In this document: piece after piece, positions 8,177 through 16,733 of the stretch
Layout: the number at the start of each line of letters is the position of its first letter
Position numbering within the stretch: position 1 is the first letter of the stretch
Origin: Phycisphaerales bacterium
GTDB lineage: Bacteria > Planctomycetota > Phycisphaerae > Phycisphaerales > UBA1924
DNA length: 64,000 nucleotides
Reading direction: 5' to 3'
Assembly (NCBI GenBank): GCA_029260295.1
Contig: JAJDDN010000002.1
Coordinates: 310,001-374,000 of the forward strand
Position numbers and translations under genes: made by a program
The notes under the pieces: generated by a model
What the model saw: the letters and a program-made list of their open reading frames with translations, nothing else
Databases searched by the model: none
What the model was told of the DNA's origin: nothing

Positions 8177-10497
8177 TCTGAGGCCTCCTCTTCTGAAACG
8201 GGCGCATCCTTGTACAGATCAATCCCGAGGCGTTGCAGGTACGCGATGACCGCGATGACCTGCTTGTCCCAGGTTTCGTCCATCGCTGGGCCGCCCTGTT
8301 CTTCGAGTTCCATAGCAATGGTCTGGGCCTGGAACTGTGCGGCTTCGACGGCTGCACCTTCGAGGACCAAGTCACCATATGGAACACCGAGCATCGCGTT
8401 GGCGTCAACACGACCTTGGATCGCTGGGAAGTTGATGTCCTTGCTCAGCAGCCATGGGTAGCGGGGCATGATCGAGCCCGGCGAGGTGTCCGCTGGGTTC
8501 TTGAAGTGCTCGTAATGCCAGAGGTGACTCTTGCGGCCGCCCTCTCGCGCAAGGTCCGGACCGATGCGGCGCGAGCCCCACTGGAACGGACGGTCATAGA
8601 TAAACTCGCCCGGCTTGGAGTAATCGCCGTAGCGTTTGGTCTCCCAGTAGAACGGACGGATCATCTGCGAGTGACAGTTGTAACAGCCTTCTGCGATGTA
8701 AATATCCCGGCCGGCGAGTTCCAGTGGTGTATACGGCTGGACCGACGAGATGGTCGGAACATTGGATGAGATCATGAACATCGGGAGGATCTCTACGAGA
8801 CTACCGACAGAAACCGCGACCAATACATAGATGGTGAAACGCACAGGTTTGCGTTCCCAGTTGCGGTGCCAGTTGCCTTGGAGGAACTTATCGCCCTTGT
8901 GCCCAAACCCGGCATTGGCTGTCAGGCGGGATTTGGCTGGTGGATCGCCGTCGTAGTTGGCGGCAAGCGGGGCCGCGTAGTGGACGGTTTCTTCGTACTT
9001 GTCTGGACGACCTCTCCATGTCATGTAGAAGTTGTACAGAGCGAGAATCGCACCGGTGAGATACATGAGGCCACCGATGACGCGGATCCAGTACATCGGA
9101 ATCAGAACGGTGACTGTTTCGATGAAGTCTGGGTAGGCGAGGCGGCCGGTCTCGTCCCACGCACGCCACATCAGCCCTTGGGTGATGCCTGCGGTGTAGA
9201 TCGAGAGGATGTAGAGGACCATACCGATGGTGCCGATCCAGAAGTGCATGGTGGCAAGTTTGGTGGACCAGAGCTTATTCTGGAAGAGGCGAGGCATGAG
9301 CCAGTAGAGCATGCCGAAGGTCATGAAGCCGTTCCACCCCAGCACGCCCGAGTGGACATGGGCGATGGTCCAGTCGGTGTAGTGACTGAGTGAGTTGACG
9401 ACCTTGATTGAGAGCAATGGACCTTCAAAGGTGGACATGCCGTAGAAGGTCACGCCGACGACGAAGAACTTGAGGACGGGGTCACGCGCCACGCGATCCC
9501 ATGCGCCTCTGAGAGTGAGGAGCCCGTTGATCATGCCACCCCATGAAGGCATCCAGAGCATGACCGAGAAGACCATGCCGACGGTTGTTGCCCATTCTGG
9601 GAGTGCGGTGTAGTGAAGGTGGTGAGGGCCGGCCCAGATGTAGAGGAATACGAGCGACCAGAAGTGGATGATGGAGAGTTTGTAGGAGAATACAGGGCGT
9701 TCCGCTGCTTTGGGCATGAAGTAGTACATCATCCCGAGGAACGGAGTGGTCAGGAAGAATGCCACGGCGTTGTGCCCGTACCACCACTGCATGAGGGCGT
9801 CCTGTACACCCGCGTAGACCGGGTAGGACTTCATGAGGAAGGTTGGGCCCGCGAACTCACCGGTCTTGATGAGGTGGACTAGGCCGGCTGGTACCCAGAT
9901 GTTGTTGAACACATGGAGCACGGTGACGGTGACGATGGTGGCGATGTAGAACCAAAGGGCGACATACAGGTGACGCTCGCGGCGTTTGATGAGTGTGCCT
10001 AGGAAGTTGCCACCGAAGAAGACGAGCCAGACGACGGCGATTGCCAGGTCGATCGGCCATTCGAGTTCGGCGTATTCCTTGCCTTGGGTGATCCCGAGGG
10101 GAAGGGTGATCGCTGCGGAGAGAATAATGAGCTGCCAGCCCCAGAAGTGGAGACGGGAGAGCAGGTCAGAGAACATGCGTGCTTTGCAGAGCCTCTGGGT
10201 GGAGTAATAGATACCGGCGAAGACCGCATTGCCCGCAAACGCGAAGATCGCGGCGTTGGTGTGCAGCGGACGCAAGCGGCCAAAGCTCAGGAACTCGATG
10301 CCTAAGCCGGCAGCGGGGAACGCGAGCTGGAGGGCGATGATCACACCAACAAGAAGAGCGACAACGCCCCAGATGATGGTTGCCCATGAAAACATTCGAA
10401 CGATACTGTCGTCGTAGACAAAGGACTCGAGTCCTTCGCGCGACGCTTCGGTTTGAACCGCGTGCTCTGACACTGTGATTCTCCAGATTTTTTCCAC
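8173..10497 (-). CDS. ccoNO: Fused cbb3 oxidase subunits I and II (CcoN-CcoO)
   Basis: 774 aa: CcoN signature (RPLHTNAAIFAFAGNAVFAGIYYS, WYGHNAVAFFLTTPFLGMMYYFMPK, HVHSGVLGWNGFM) followed in frame by CcoO (EGCYNCHSQMIRPFYWETKRYGDYSKPGEFIYDRPFQWGSRRIGPDLAREGG). True start may be a GTG near 10476. Confidence 0.93.
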   Translation of the reverse strand: MEKIWRITVSEHAVQTEASREGLESFVYDDSIVRMFSWATIIWGVVALLVGVIIALQLAFPAAGLGIEFLSFGRLRPLHTNAAIFAFAGNAVFAGIYYSTQRLCKARMFSDLLSRLHFWGWQLIILSAAITLPLGITQGKEYAELEWPIDLAIAVVWLVFFGGNFLGTLIKRRERHLYVALWFYIATIVTVTVLHVFNNIWVPAGLVHLIKTGEFAGPTFLMKSYPVYAGVQDALMQWWYGHNAVAFFLTTPFLGMMYYFMPKAAERPVFSYKLSIIHFWSLVFLYIWAGPHHLHYTALPEWATTVGMVFSVMLWMPSWGGMINGLLTLRGAWDRVARDPVLKFFVVGVTFYGMSTFEGPLLSIKVVNSLSHYTDWTIAHVHSGVLGWNGFMTFGMLYWLMPRLFQNKLWSTKLATMHFWIGTIGMVLYILSIYTAGITQGLMWRAWDETGRLAYPDFIETVTVLIPMYWIRVIGGLMYLTGAILALYNFYMTWRGRPDKYEETVHYAAPLAANYDGDPPAKSRLTANAGFGHKGDKFLQGNWHRNWERKPVRFTIYVLVAVSVGSLVEILPMFMISSNVPTISSVQPYTPLELAGRDIYIAEGCYNCHSQMIRPFYWETKRYGDYSKPGEFIYDRPFQWGSRRIGPDLAREGGRKSHLWHYEHFKNPADTSPGSIMPRYPWLLSKDINFPAIQGRVDANAMLGVPYGDLVLEGAAVEAAQFQAQTIAMELEEQGGPAMDETWDKQVIAVIAYLQRLGIDLYKDAPVSEEEASE

Positions 10498-10863
10498 TGT
10501 GCGAATAGACGGGCACCGTGCCCGGTGTGCTCACCAGTGTAAATGGCCTCGACCGATGCATGGGGATTCAGGCCTTAAAAAGGACAAGAAACAGACCACG
10601 AACCGGATATTGAAAAGTATCGTAGAACAGTATTTTTTCCATTACCACAAATTGAAGTTAAATTCGATATGAATATCCTGTTTGGACTCGAAGTCTTGTT
10701 TTTGGGCTCTGTCGATGATTCTCGGAGCCTCAAGACCGGTTATCCGAGCCCCCTTATTCACACGGGGTTGATTCGGACTCATACTGCTCAGAACGCCCTT
10801 CGGATGGTCGATTTGGGCCAGATGAACCACCTTTGTCCACCCACCACTCCTCATGCAGATCCG

Positions 10864-11487
10864 ATGGGCTGCTCTCCGCTCAATGATGCCCATTTGAGCA
10901 TGCTTGGATCGAGCGTACTCAATGCCAAACCGGTCCGCAAGGCGGCTGGGTATGCGCGGATCTCGGGATGGATGACACTGATGGCGGGGGTAGTGAGTGT
11001 GCTATTTTCTTTGACTTCGATGCCAGGATTGATCCTGGGGGTTGCTCTGGCGGCGATCGGGATGCGCGAACTGGGATTGGCTAGACGGCTCGACGCGCTC
11101 GACGACCGGGCACCGGCGGGGCTGGCGATCAATCAGCTGTTCCTTGGGGGGGCATTGATCGCCTATGCGGTGTTCAAGGCGGCGACCTATGACAGTGCTG
11201 ATTCGATCTTGGCTGGGTCGCTGGGTTCTGATCCGACCATCGCGTCGATGCCTGAGATGGCGGGGACGATTCAGGAACTGGGCCAGCTGGAGTACCTGCT
11301 GACGCTCGGGGTTTCGGGCGTACTGATCGTTGTGGCGTTTGTGATGCAGGGGGGCACTGCATTGTACTACTGGAACAAACGCAAGCGCGTGCGGACACTC
11401 CAGCAGCACACACCGGGGTGGGTGCTGGAGGTTCATCAGGTGATGAGCGATCCAAAGGCAATGGACGCGCCGCGCCGGGCGGCGTGA
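10864..11487 (+). CDS. Hypothetical membrane protein
   Basis: Several hydrophobic segments; start taken at internal Met (MGCSPLNDAHLSML); the longer ORF begins at 10669. Confidence 0.6.
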   Translation: MGCSPLNDAHLSMLGSSVLNAKPVRKAAGYARISGWMTLMAGVVSVLFSLTSMPGLILGVALAAIGMRELGLARRLDALDDRAPAGLAINQLFLGGALIAYAVFKAATYDSADSILAGSLGSDPTIASMPEMAGTIQELGQLEYLLTLGVSGVLIVVAFVMQGGTALYYWNKRKRVRTLQQHTPGWVLEVHQVMSDPKAMDAPRRAA

Positions 11488-11507
11488 CTTGAACTGCTTC
11501 GTTGAAC

Positions 11508-12383
11508 TTATTCGTTGTCGGTGCGGCCGTGGATGCGGACGGAGCCGTTGGAGGTTCTGACCGCGGAGATGGTGTCACTCTCACCGAGTTGGAGTTCAAG
11601 TGTGTGCTTGGACGACTCGACCAGGTTTGCATTGACGAGCCCATCTGTTTTTATGCGGCCGTTTGTGGTGCCGACCCTTAAAATACCCTCGAATCCGTGT
11701 CCCAGATCGAGTTCGATGCGGCCGTTGGTTGTTCGCACGCGGATGGGTCCTGTGGAGCCGTCGCGAGTGGAGACATAGACATTCCCGTTGGAAGTGTCGC
11801 CTTCGACAAGGCCTTCGGCGTTTGAGATGAGGATCCGCCCGTTGCTGGTATCGAAGGCGATGTCGCCGATGGAGTCGTCAACTCTGATGGTGCCGTTGGA
11901 GGTATCGATATTCATCGGGCCTTCGTGCTGGTCGATGTGGACCGAGCCGTTGGATGTATCGACGATGAGATCGCCCGTAAGGTGCATGAGCGTGACATTG
12001 CCATTGGATGTTCTGGCGGTGATGCCCTGGGCGCCGGGGATGTAGATTTCAACATTGGCGCCTTCGCCGTTGCGTCGCTCGCCTCCGGGCCAGTCGATCC
12101 AGACCCGGAGCGAGTCATCGCCTTGCCGGTCGGCATGGACGGTGGCGAAGCTGAGTCTTTCTGCGTCTCGGCCGAAGAGTTCGACTTCGATGGCGACATC
12201 TTGGCGGTCTTCTTGGAGGGCACGGATAGAGCCGTTGGCGGTGACGATATCGAGTGCTGATTGTGGGACATGCTGGACCTTCATGATCCGCTGCTCATAC
12301 ACGCGGGGAGCGAGGGTATCGCAACCGGCCAGGACGGTTGGGATCAGTATTGCGAGGGCGGTGAGGTTTTTCATTGGGGACAT
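11508..12383 (-). CDS. DUF4097-like beta-strand-repeat lipoprotein
   Basis: Lipobox-like VLAGC; about nine T[SAT]NG-x-[VI] motifs at near-regular spacing. Confidence 0.75.
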   Translation of the reverse strand: MSPMKNLTALAILIPTVLAGCDTLAPRVYEQRIMKVQHVPQSALDIVTANGSIRALQEDRQDVAIEVELFGRDAERLSFATVHADRQGDDSLRVWIDWPGGERRNGEGANVEIYIPGAQGITARTSNGNVTLMHLTGDLIVDTSNGSVHIDQHEGPMNIDTSNGTIRVDDSIGDIAFDTSNGRILISNAEGLVEGDTSNGNVYVSTRDGSTGPIRVRTTNGRIELDLGHGFEGILRVGTTNGRIKTDGLVNANLVESSKHTLELQLGESDTISAVRTSNGSVRIHGRTDNE

Positions 12384-12495
12384 GTCCGGCTCCTGCGAGG
12401 GTTGATCAACGATAGCGTACCGTATCTTTTGATACCGGCTGACACTTGGTGGGATTCAATGGTTACCAGTTTCTCAGCAATCGAAAAAACAATCA

Positions 12496-12536
12496 CTCCC
12501 TCCACGCGTGATCTTCACTTTGGGGGGGGTGGGGGT
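12496..12536 (-). repeat. C-tract intergenic repeat element, copy A
   Basis: Minus strand reads ACCCCCACCCCCCCCAAAGTGAAGATCACGCGTGGAGGGAG, nearly identical to copy B at 20667-20706. Confidence 0.8.
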
Positions 12537-13006
12537 TAGATGATTTCGAGGATTTTGAAGCGTTTGACGCCTCTGGGGGCGTTGACGCGGACGGTTTCGC
12601 CGACACGGGCCTTCATGAGGGCTTCGCCCATGGGTGAAGTCGCGGTCACCTCGACGACATCGCTGTCGGCGTTGCCTGAGGCTTCGCCAACAAGCCGGTA
12701 GAGTTCGAACTCGTCCTCGTCCTCGTCTTCTTCGATGAGTTTGACCGTTGAGCCGATGAACACCACGCCCTCGGCGAGGTTGGACTCATCGACCACATGT
12801 GCGGAGCTCAGGCGTTCATCGAGGCGTTTGATCTCGGCTTCTTCCATCCCCTGCTGCTCGCGGGCGGCGTGGTATTCGGCGTTCTCTTTGAGATCCCCAA
12901 GCGCGCGGGCCTCGGCGATGCGTTCGGTAATGACAGACCGGTTACCGACAAGAAAATCGTAGCGTGTCTTGATTATTTCGCGTTCATCTGAGGTGATGAC
13001 ATCCAT
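12536..13006 (-). CDS. greA: GreA/GreB-family transcription elongation factor
   Basis: RIAEARALGDLKENAEYHAAREQQGMEEAEIKRLDERL and VVEVTATSPMGEALMKARVGETVRVNAPRG. Confidence 0.92.
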   Translation of the reverse strand: MDVITSDEREIIKTRYDFLVGNRSVITERIAEARALGDLKENAEYHAAREQQGMEEAEIKRLDERLSSAHVVDESNLAEGVVFIGSTVKLIEEDEDEDEFELYRLVGEASGNADSDVVEVTATSPMGEALMKARVGETVRVNAPRGVKRFKILEII

Positions 13007-13094
13007 GTGTAGCTCCGTCTGTTGTTGCCCGTATACATCATACTACTTAAGACAACACCGCCTTCTTTTGGCGCTGCACTGCGCAGGCGGTAGT

Positions 13095-13955
13095 TTAGGG
13101 CTTGATCCGCCTTCGTGCCACCCATCTGGCGTTCTCAAGAGCCCTTCCGAAGATCAATAAAGCCAATCCGACACAGGCGACGGCGGCGATGATGCGAAAA
13201 TGGGCGTTGTAGACGATTGCGGGCTGACCAAGAACACTGCGGTCGGCGGTGATTTCGAGGATGCCTGTGATGGGCGAGAGCATCCAGCCAAGATTGGCGT
13301 GGGCGGCTCCGATTGGGGCACCTTTGAGGGTGAGGAGTTCGACCATAGGCATACCCAGTACCATGACCAGTGCTGCAAGCATGACCAGGACACGGGTGCG
13401 GGCGTGATTGACCGAGCTGGCGATGAGAACCGAACCGATCGATACGATCCCGGCCAGAACCAGGCCCCATGCAGCGATGTGGAGCGACAGGGCAAGGACA
13501 ACCTCTGTGGACCAGCCGCCGAGAACAATCAATCGCTGCGGCCAGATCACCGCTTGTGCCGGGATTAGCATCACGATCAGATCGCGGAGGCTTGCGGCAA
13601 CAATACTTGGTCTTGGGATTGTTTGCGAGAAGCGGACCATCGGCCAGAGGATGCTCATGCCGAAGATGACGACTACGAGCATCTCGCGCGAAGCCGGGCG
13701 GGAAACGGAGGGAGAAATCGAGAACCCGCTTGAGAGACGGGCAAACATTATGGCTGTTGCTGAGAGCAAGAAGATCATCCACAGCAATGCGAAGACTCGC
13801 GGCTCGCCTCTGCGGTGCGACCAATCAATCATGTCGCCGGGCGGTTCGTTACCGAGGAGATCACGCTCACGCAGCTCCGGTTGGGGCGGCGGGAACTGGT
13901 ACGGCCCATCGGAAGGGCTTGGGGCAGGATTGGTGGGTTGATCGCTCACTTGCAA
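13095..13955 (-). CDS. Hypothetical multi-pass membrane protein
   Basis: 286 aa ORF with several hydrophobic segments; no family recognised. Confidence 0.6.
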   Translation of the reverse strand: MQVSDQPTNPAPSPSDGPYQFPPPQPELRERDLLGNEPPGDMIDWSHRRGEPRVFALLWMIFLLSATAIMFARLSSGFSISPSVSRPASREMLVVVIFGMSILWPMVRFSQTIPRPSIVAASLRDLIVMLIPAQAVIWPQRLIVLGGWSTEVVLALSLHIAAWGLVLAGIVSIGSVLIASSVNHARTRVLVMLAALVMVLGMPMVELLTLKGAPIGAAHANLGWMLSPITGILEITADRSVLGQPAIVYNAHFRIIAAVACVGLALLIFGRALENARWVARRRIKP

Positions 13956-13976
13956 GTTTACGCGTGGGATGGAGGA

Positions 13977-14834
13977 TTAGTTCTCGTGGCGTTGCATGGT
14001 GATGTCTGGGCCTCGGACATCGAGGATCAGGGCGCCGGCATCGATGCGCCCGGTTTTGGATTGGAGCGCGACCAGTCGTTCGAGTTTCACGGACGACGGC
14101 ATTTCTGCGGGTCGTGATCGGCCTGGGCCGCCGCCGAAGACTACGCGAGCGTCGCCGTTGGTCAGGATGTGGAGGATGCCGTGCTCGCGGTTGGTTCCCA
14201 GGTCGATACCTGTGATCTGGGCGAGGAGGTCGTTTTGTTCGAGTTCAGCGAGCAAACGGAGGGCGTCGTGGATCTCGGGCTCGTTCCACTGGTTTCCGGA
14301 GCCAGGGAATGGCAGGGCTGGATTGTGGATGACGAACTGGTTGGACTGGCCTTGGGCGTAGTCGAGTGGGAGCACATTTGCGTCGTAGTCGATGACAAAA
14401 TCTCGGCCATCGTTGCGGACTGCGGCATAAGGGACACGCCACTCGGCGTCGAGAGAAATCGAGCCGTCGTCGTTCCAGCGGGCGGTTGGTTCGCCGTTGA
14501 CCCAGCCGGTGGCGGCGAGCGCTTTGGATGCCTGGTAGAGCGGGTGCCAGCTCAGGGCTTTGCCACCGGTGAGGGATGCCTGGATATTTTTCTCGATGCG
14601 GTCGCGTTCGGCGATGGGCATCCAGATGTGGCCCGACGCGCCATGGCCCCAGTTGATGTGGACTTGTGGGTCTTGGTCGGTGATGAGCGTGGCGGCTCGG
14701 GCGTCGAGTGTTTTGATCCCCATGCCCGCGCTGACAAAGATGCCGGCCCCGCCGAGGACGACGGCGGTGATGAACGCGATCTTCTTGTTGCGCTCGGCGA
14801 TCTCTGGGTTCTTCTTTTTCTTCTTCTTGGCCAT
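13977..14834 (-). CDS. FtsQ/DivIB-like cell division protein
   Basis: Lys-rich cytoplasmic start (MAKKKKKKNPE), one TM, WVNGEPTARW...FVIDYDANVLP...KLERL...ILDVRGPDI layout; immediately downstream of ddl in a mur cluster. Confidence 0.65.
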   Translation of the reverse strand: MAKKKKKKNPEIAERNKKIAFITAVVLGGAGIFVSAGMGIKTLDARAATLITDQDPQVHINWGHGASGHIWMPIAERDRIEKNIQASLTGGKALSWHPLYQASKALAATGWVNGEPTARWNDDGSISLDAEWRVPYAAVRNDGRDFVIDYDANVLPLDYAQGQSNQFVIHNPALPFPGSGNQWNEPEIHDALRLLAELEQNDLLAQITGIDLGTNREHGILHILTNGDARVVFGGGPGRSRPAEMPSSVKLERLVALQSKTGRIDAGALILDVRGPDITMQRHEN

Positions 14835-14844
14835 AGGTATCTCT

Positions 14845-15795
14845 CTAGCTGTTGCGGATTGGTTCGTGTTCTCTGAGCGCGGCACTCACAAGTAGTTTGC
14901 AGAGATCTGGCATTGCGAGCCCTGCTGCATCGGCGGCTTTGGGGAGGAGCGAGGTTTGTGTGAATCCGGGCATGGTGTTGGCTTCGAGGAGCCAGGGGGT
15001 TCCGTTTTGATCGAGCATAAAATCGACGCGAGCGAGGTGCACTACGCCGATCGCTTTGCACAGGGACAAAGACCAATCGTTGAGATCGGACACCAAGTCA
15101 TCGGCTAAATCCGGGTTGACTGTGTAGATCGTGTCGTCGCGTTCGTACTTGGCTTGGTAGTCGTAGGTGCCCGACGCGGGGGCGATTTCGACGATCGGAA
15201 GGGCTTTTTGGCCGCCTTGTCCGTCGTCGATGATGCCGACGGTGAGCTCGCGGCCGGTGATCATGGGCTCGATCATGGAAACTGGTTGGTGATCTGATTG
15301 AGCGATCGAGCGGAGGGCATTGAGCCATGAATCGTGGTCAGGACATAAATAGAGACCGCAGCTTGAGCCGTCGGCGACGGGCTTGATGACCAGTGGCGGC
15401 TCGATCGGGAGCACGGCTTGGTCGGGATCAGTGATCGAATCCGGATCGAGCAGTACGGCATCCAATGTCGGAATCCCGAGCTTGGCGGCCCAGAGTTTGG
15501 TCGCCATCTTGTCCATCGCGATGCGGGAGGCTTGGGCTCTGCTCCCGACAAAGGGGCGGTCGGTGGCCTCAAGCCGTTGTTGGAGTTGTCCGCCCTCGCC
15601 GAACTTGCCGTGAAGGACGGGGAAGATGACATCGGCGTACCAAGACGCGATCTCTTCGGTGGTTGGCTCGTCCACTATAAGTAGTTTGGCATCGAGGCCG
15701 GCATTGATGCAGCCTTGGTGGACACCCATGGCACTGGCGACGGAGACTTCGCGTTCAGCGTCAGGGCCTCCGCCTAAGACGAGCACGGAGGTCAT
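14845..15795 (-). CDS. ddl: D-alanine--D-alanine ligase
   Basis: LGGGPDAEREVSVASA, VFPVLHGKFGEGGQLQ, VHLARVDFML, LLEANTMPGFTQTSLLPKAA. Confidence 0.93.
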   Translation of the reverse strand: MTSVLVLGGGPDAEREVSVASAMGVHQGCINAGLDAKLLIVDEPTTEEIASWYADVIFPVLHGKFGEGGQLQQRLEATDRPFVGSRAQASRIAMDKMATKLWAAKLGIPTLDAVLLDPDSITDPDQAVLPIEPPLVIKPVADGSSCGLYLCPDHDSWLNALRSIAQSDHQPVSMIEPMITGRELTVGIIDDGQGGQKALPIVEIAPASGTYDYQAKYERDDTIYTVNPDLADDLVSDLNDWSLSLCKAIGVVHLARVDFMLDQNGTPWLLEANTMPGFTQTSLLPKAADAAGLAMPDLCKLLVSAALREHEPIRNS

Positions 15796-16733
15796 GATGA
15801 TGTCTCCGGGTCCCGTGACCAGATGACGACTTCGTTTTCAAGGGTGACGCCGAAGGCATCTTGAACTTTGGTTCGAACCTGATTCATGAGTGTGACCACA
15901 TCGGATGCTTTGGCGTCTGTGGTGGTGGTGATGAAGTTGGCGTGGAGGTTGGAGACTGTTGCTCCGCCGAAGGTCATGCCTTTGCAGCCCGCGCGATCGA
16001 TGATCATCCCGGCACCGACGCGGTCGCCGGATTTGCCTATGCCTTGTACGGAATCAGTAAGCGTTGGATTTTTGAAGGCGCAGCCGGCGGATTTCTCGTT
16101 CATGGGCTGGGAGGCGGCTTTGTAGGCCATGCAATCGGCGAGTTCGGATTTGAGCTCGGCGATGTCGCCTTTCTGGAGTTGAAAGACTGCCGAGCAGACG
16201 AGGAGATGATTGAGGCCGCTGTGGCGGTAGCCGAACTCGATTTCGCTTGCCTTGAGATTATGCATCCGTCCGGCACGGTCCATCGCATGGATCTCGACGA
16301 TGTGATTGCCGATTGAGCCGAACTTGCCCCCGGCATTCATGATGCACGCGCCGCCGATCGTTGCGGGGAATCCCGCGAGACCTTGAAGACCGCTCAGACC
16401 GGCGTTGACGGTTTGAGAGATCAATCTTGGGAGAGCGACACCGGCTCCGGCGTAGACCAATCCGGACGCATCGTCGATTTCGATGTTCTTAAAGCCACCG
16501 GTTTGCATGGAGACCACGAGGTGATCGACCCCGGCTTCGTGTACTAACAGGTTTGCTCCATCACCAAGAACTTTGAGATCCGGATCCAGCTCGAGACATT
16601 GAGCAAGTTGGGCTTGAGTTTCTGGTCGCGCAAGGCGATCGGCTCGGCCCCCAATGCGGAACCAAGTGGAGATCGGGGCGTTGGTTTCGATCTGCAAAGC
16701 GTCGGTGCTGATGTGTGAACTTTGGGGGGTCAT
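15792..16733 (-). CDS. murB: UDP-N-acetylmuramate dehydrogenase
   Basis: TWFRIGGRADRLARP, GLAGFPATIGGACIMNAGG, GCAFKNP, HANFITT. Confidence 0.93.
   Translation of the reverse strand: MTPQSSHISTDALQIETNAPISTWFRIGGRADRLARPETQAQLAQCLELDPDLKVLGDGANLLVHEAGVDHLVVSMQTGGFKNIEIDDASGLVYAGAGVALPRLISQTVNAGLSGLQGLAGFPATIGGACIMNAGGKFGSIGNHIVEIHAMDRAGRMHNLKASEIEFGYRHSGLNHLLVCSAVFQLQKGDIAELKSELADCMAYKAASQPMNEKSAGCAFKNPTLTDSVQGIGKSGDRVGAGMIIDRAGCKGMTFGGATVSNLHANFITTTTDAKASDVVTLMNQVRTKVQDAFGVTLENEVVIWSRDPETSS

Noticed and set aside
10498-10670. FNR/Anr box upstream of the cbb3 cluster
   Set aside because: No TTGAT-N4-ATCAA-like dyad found by eye.
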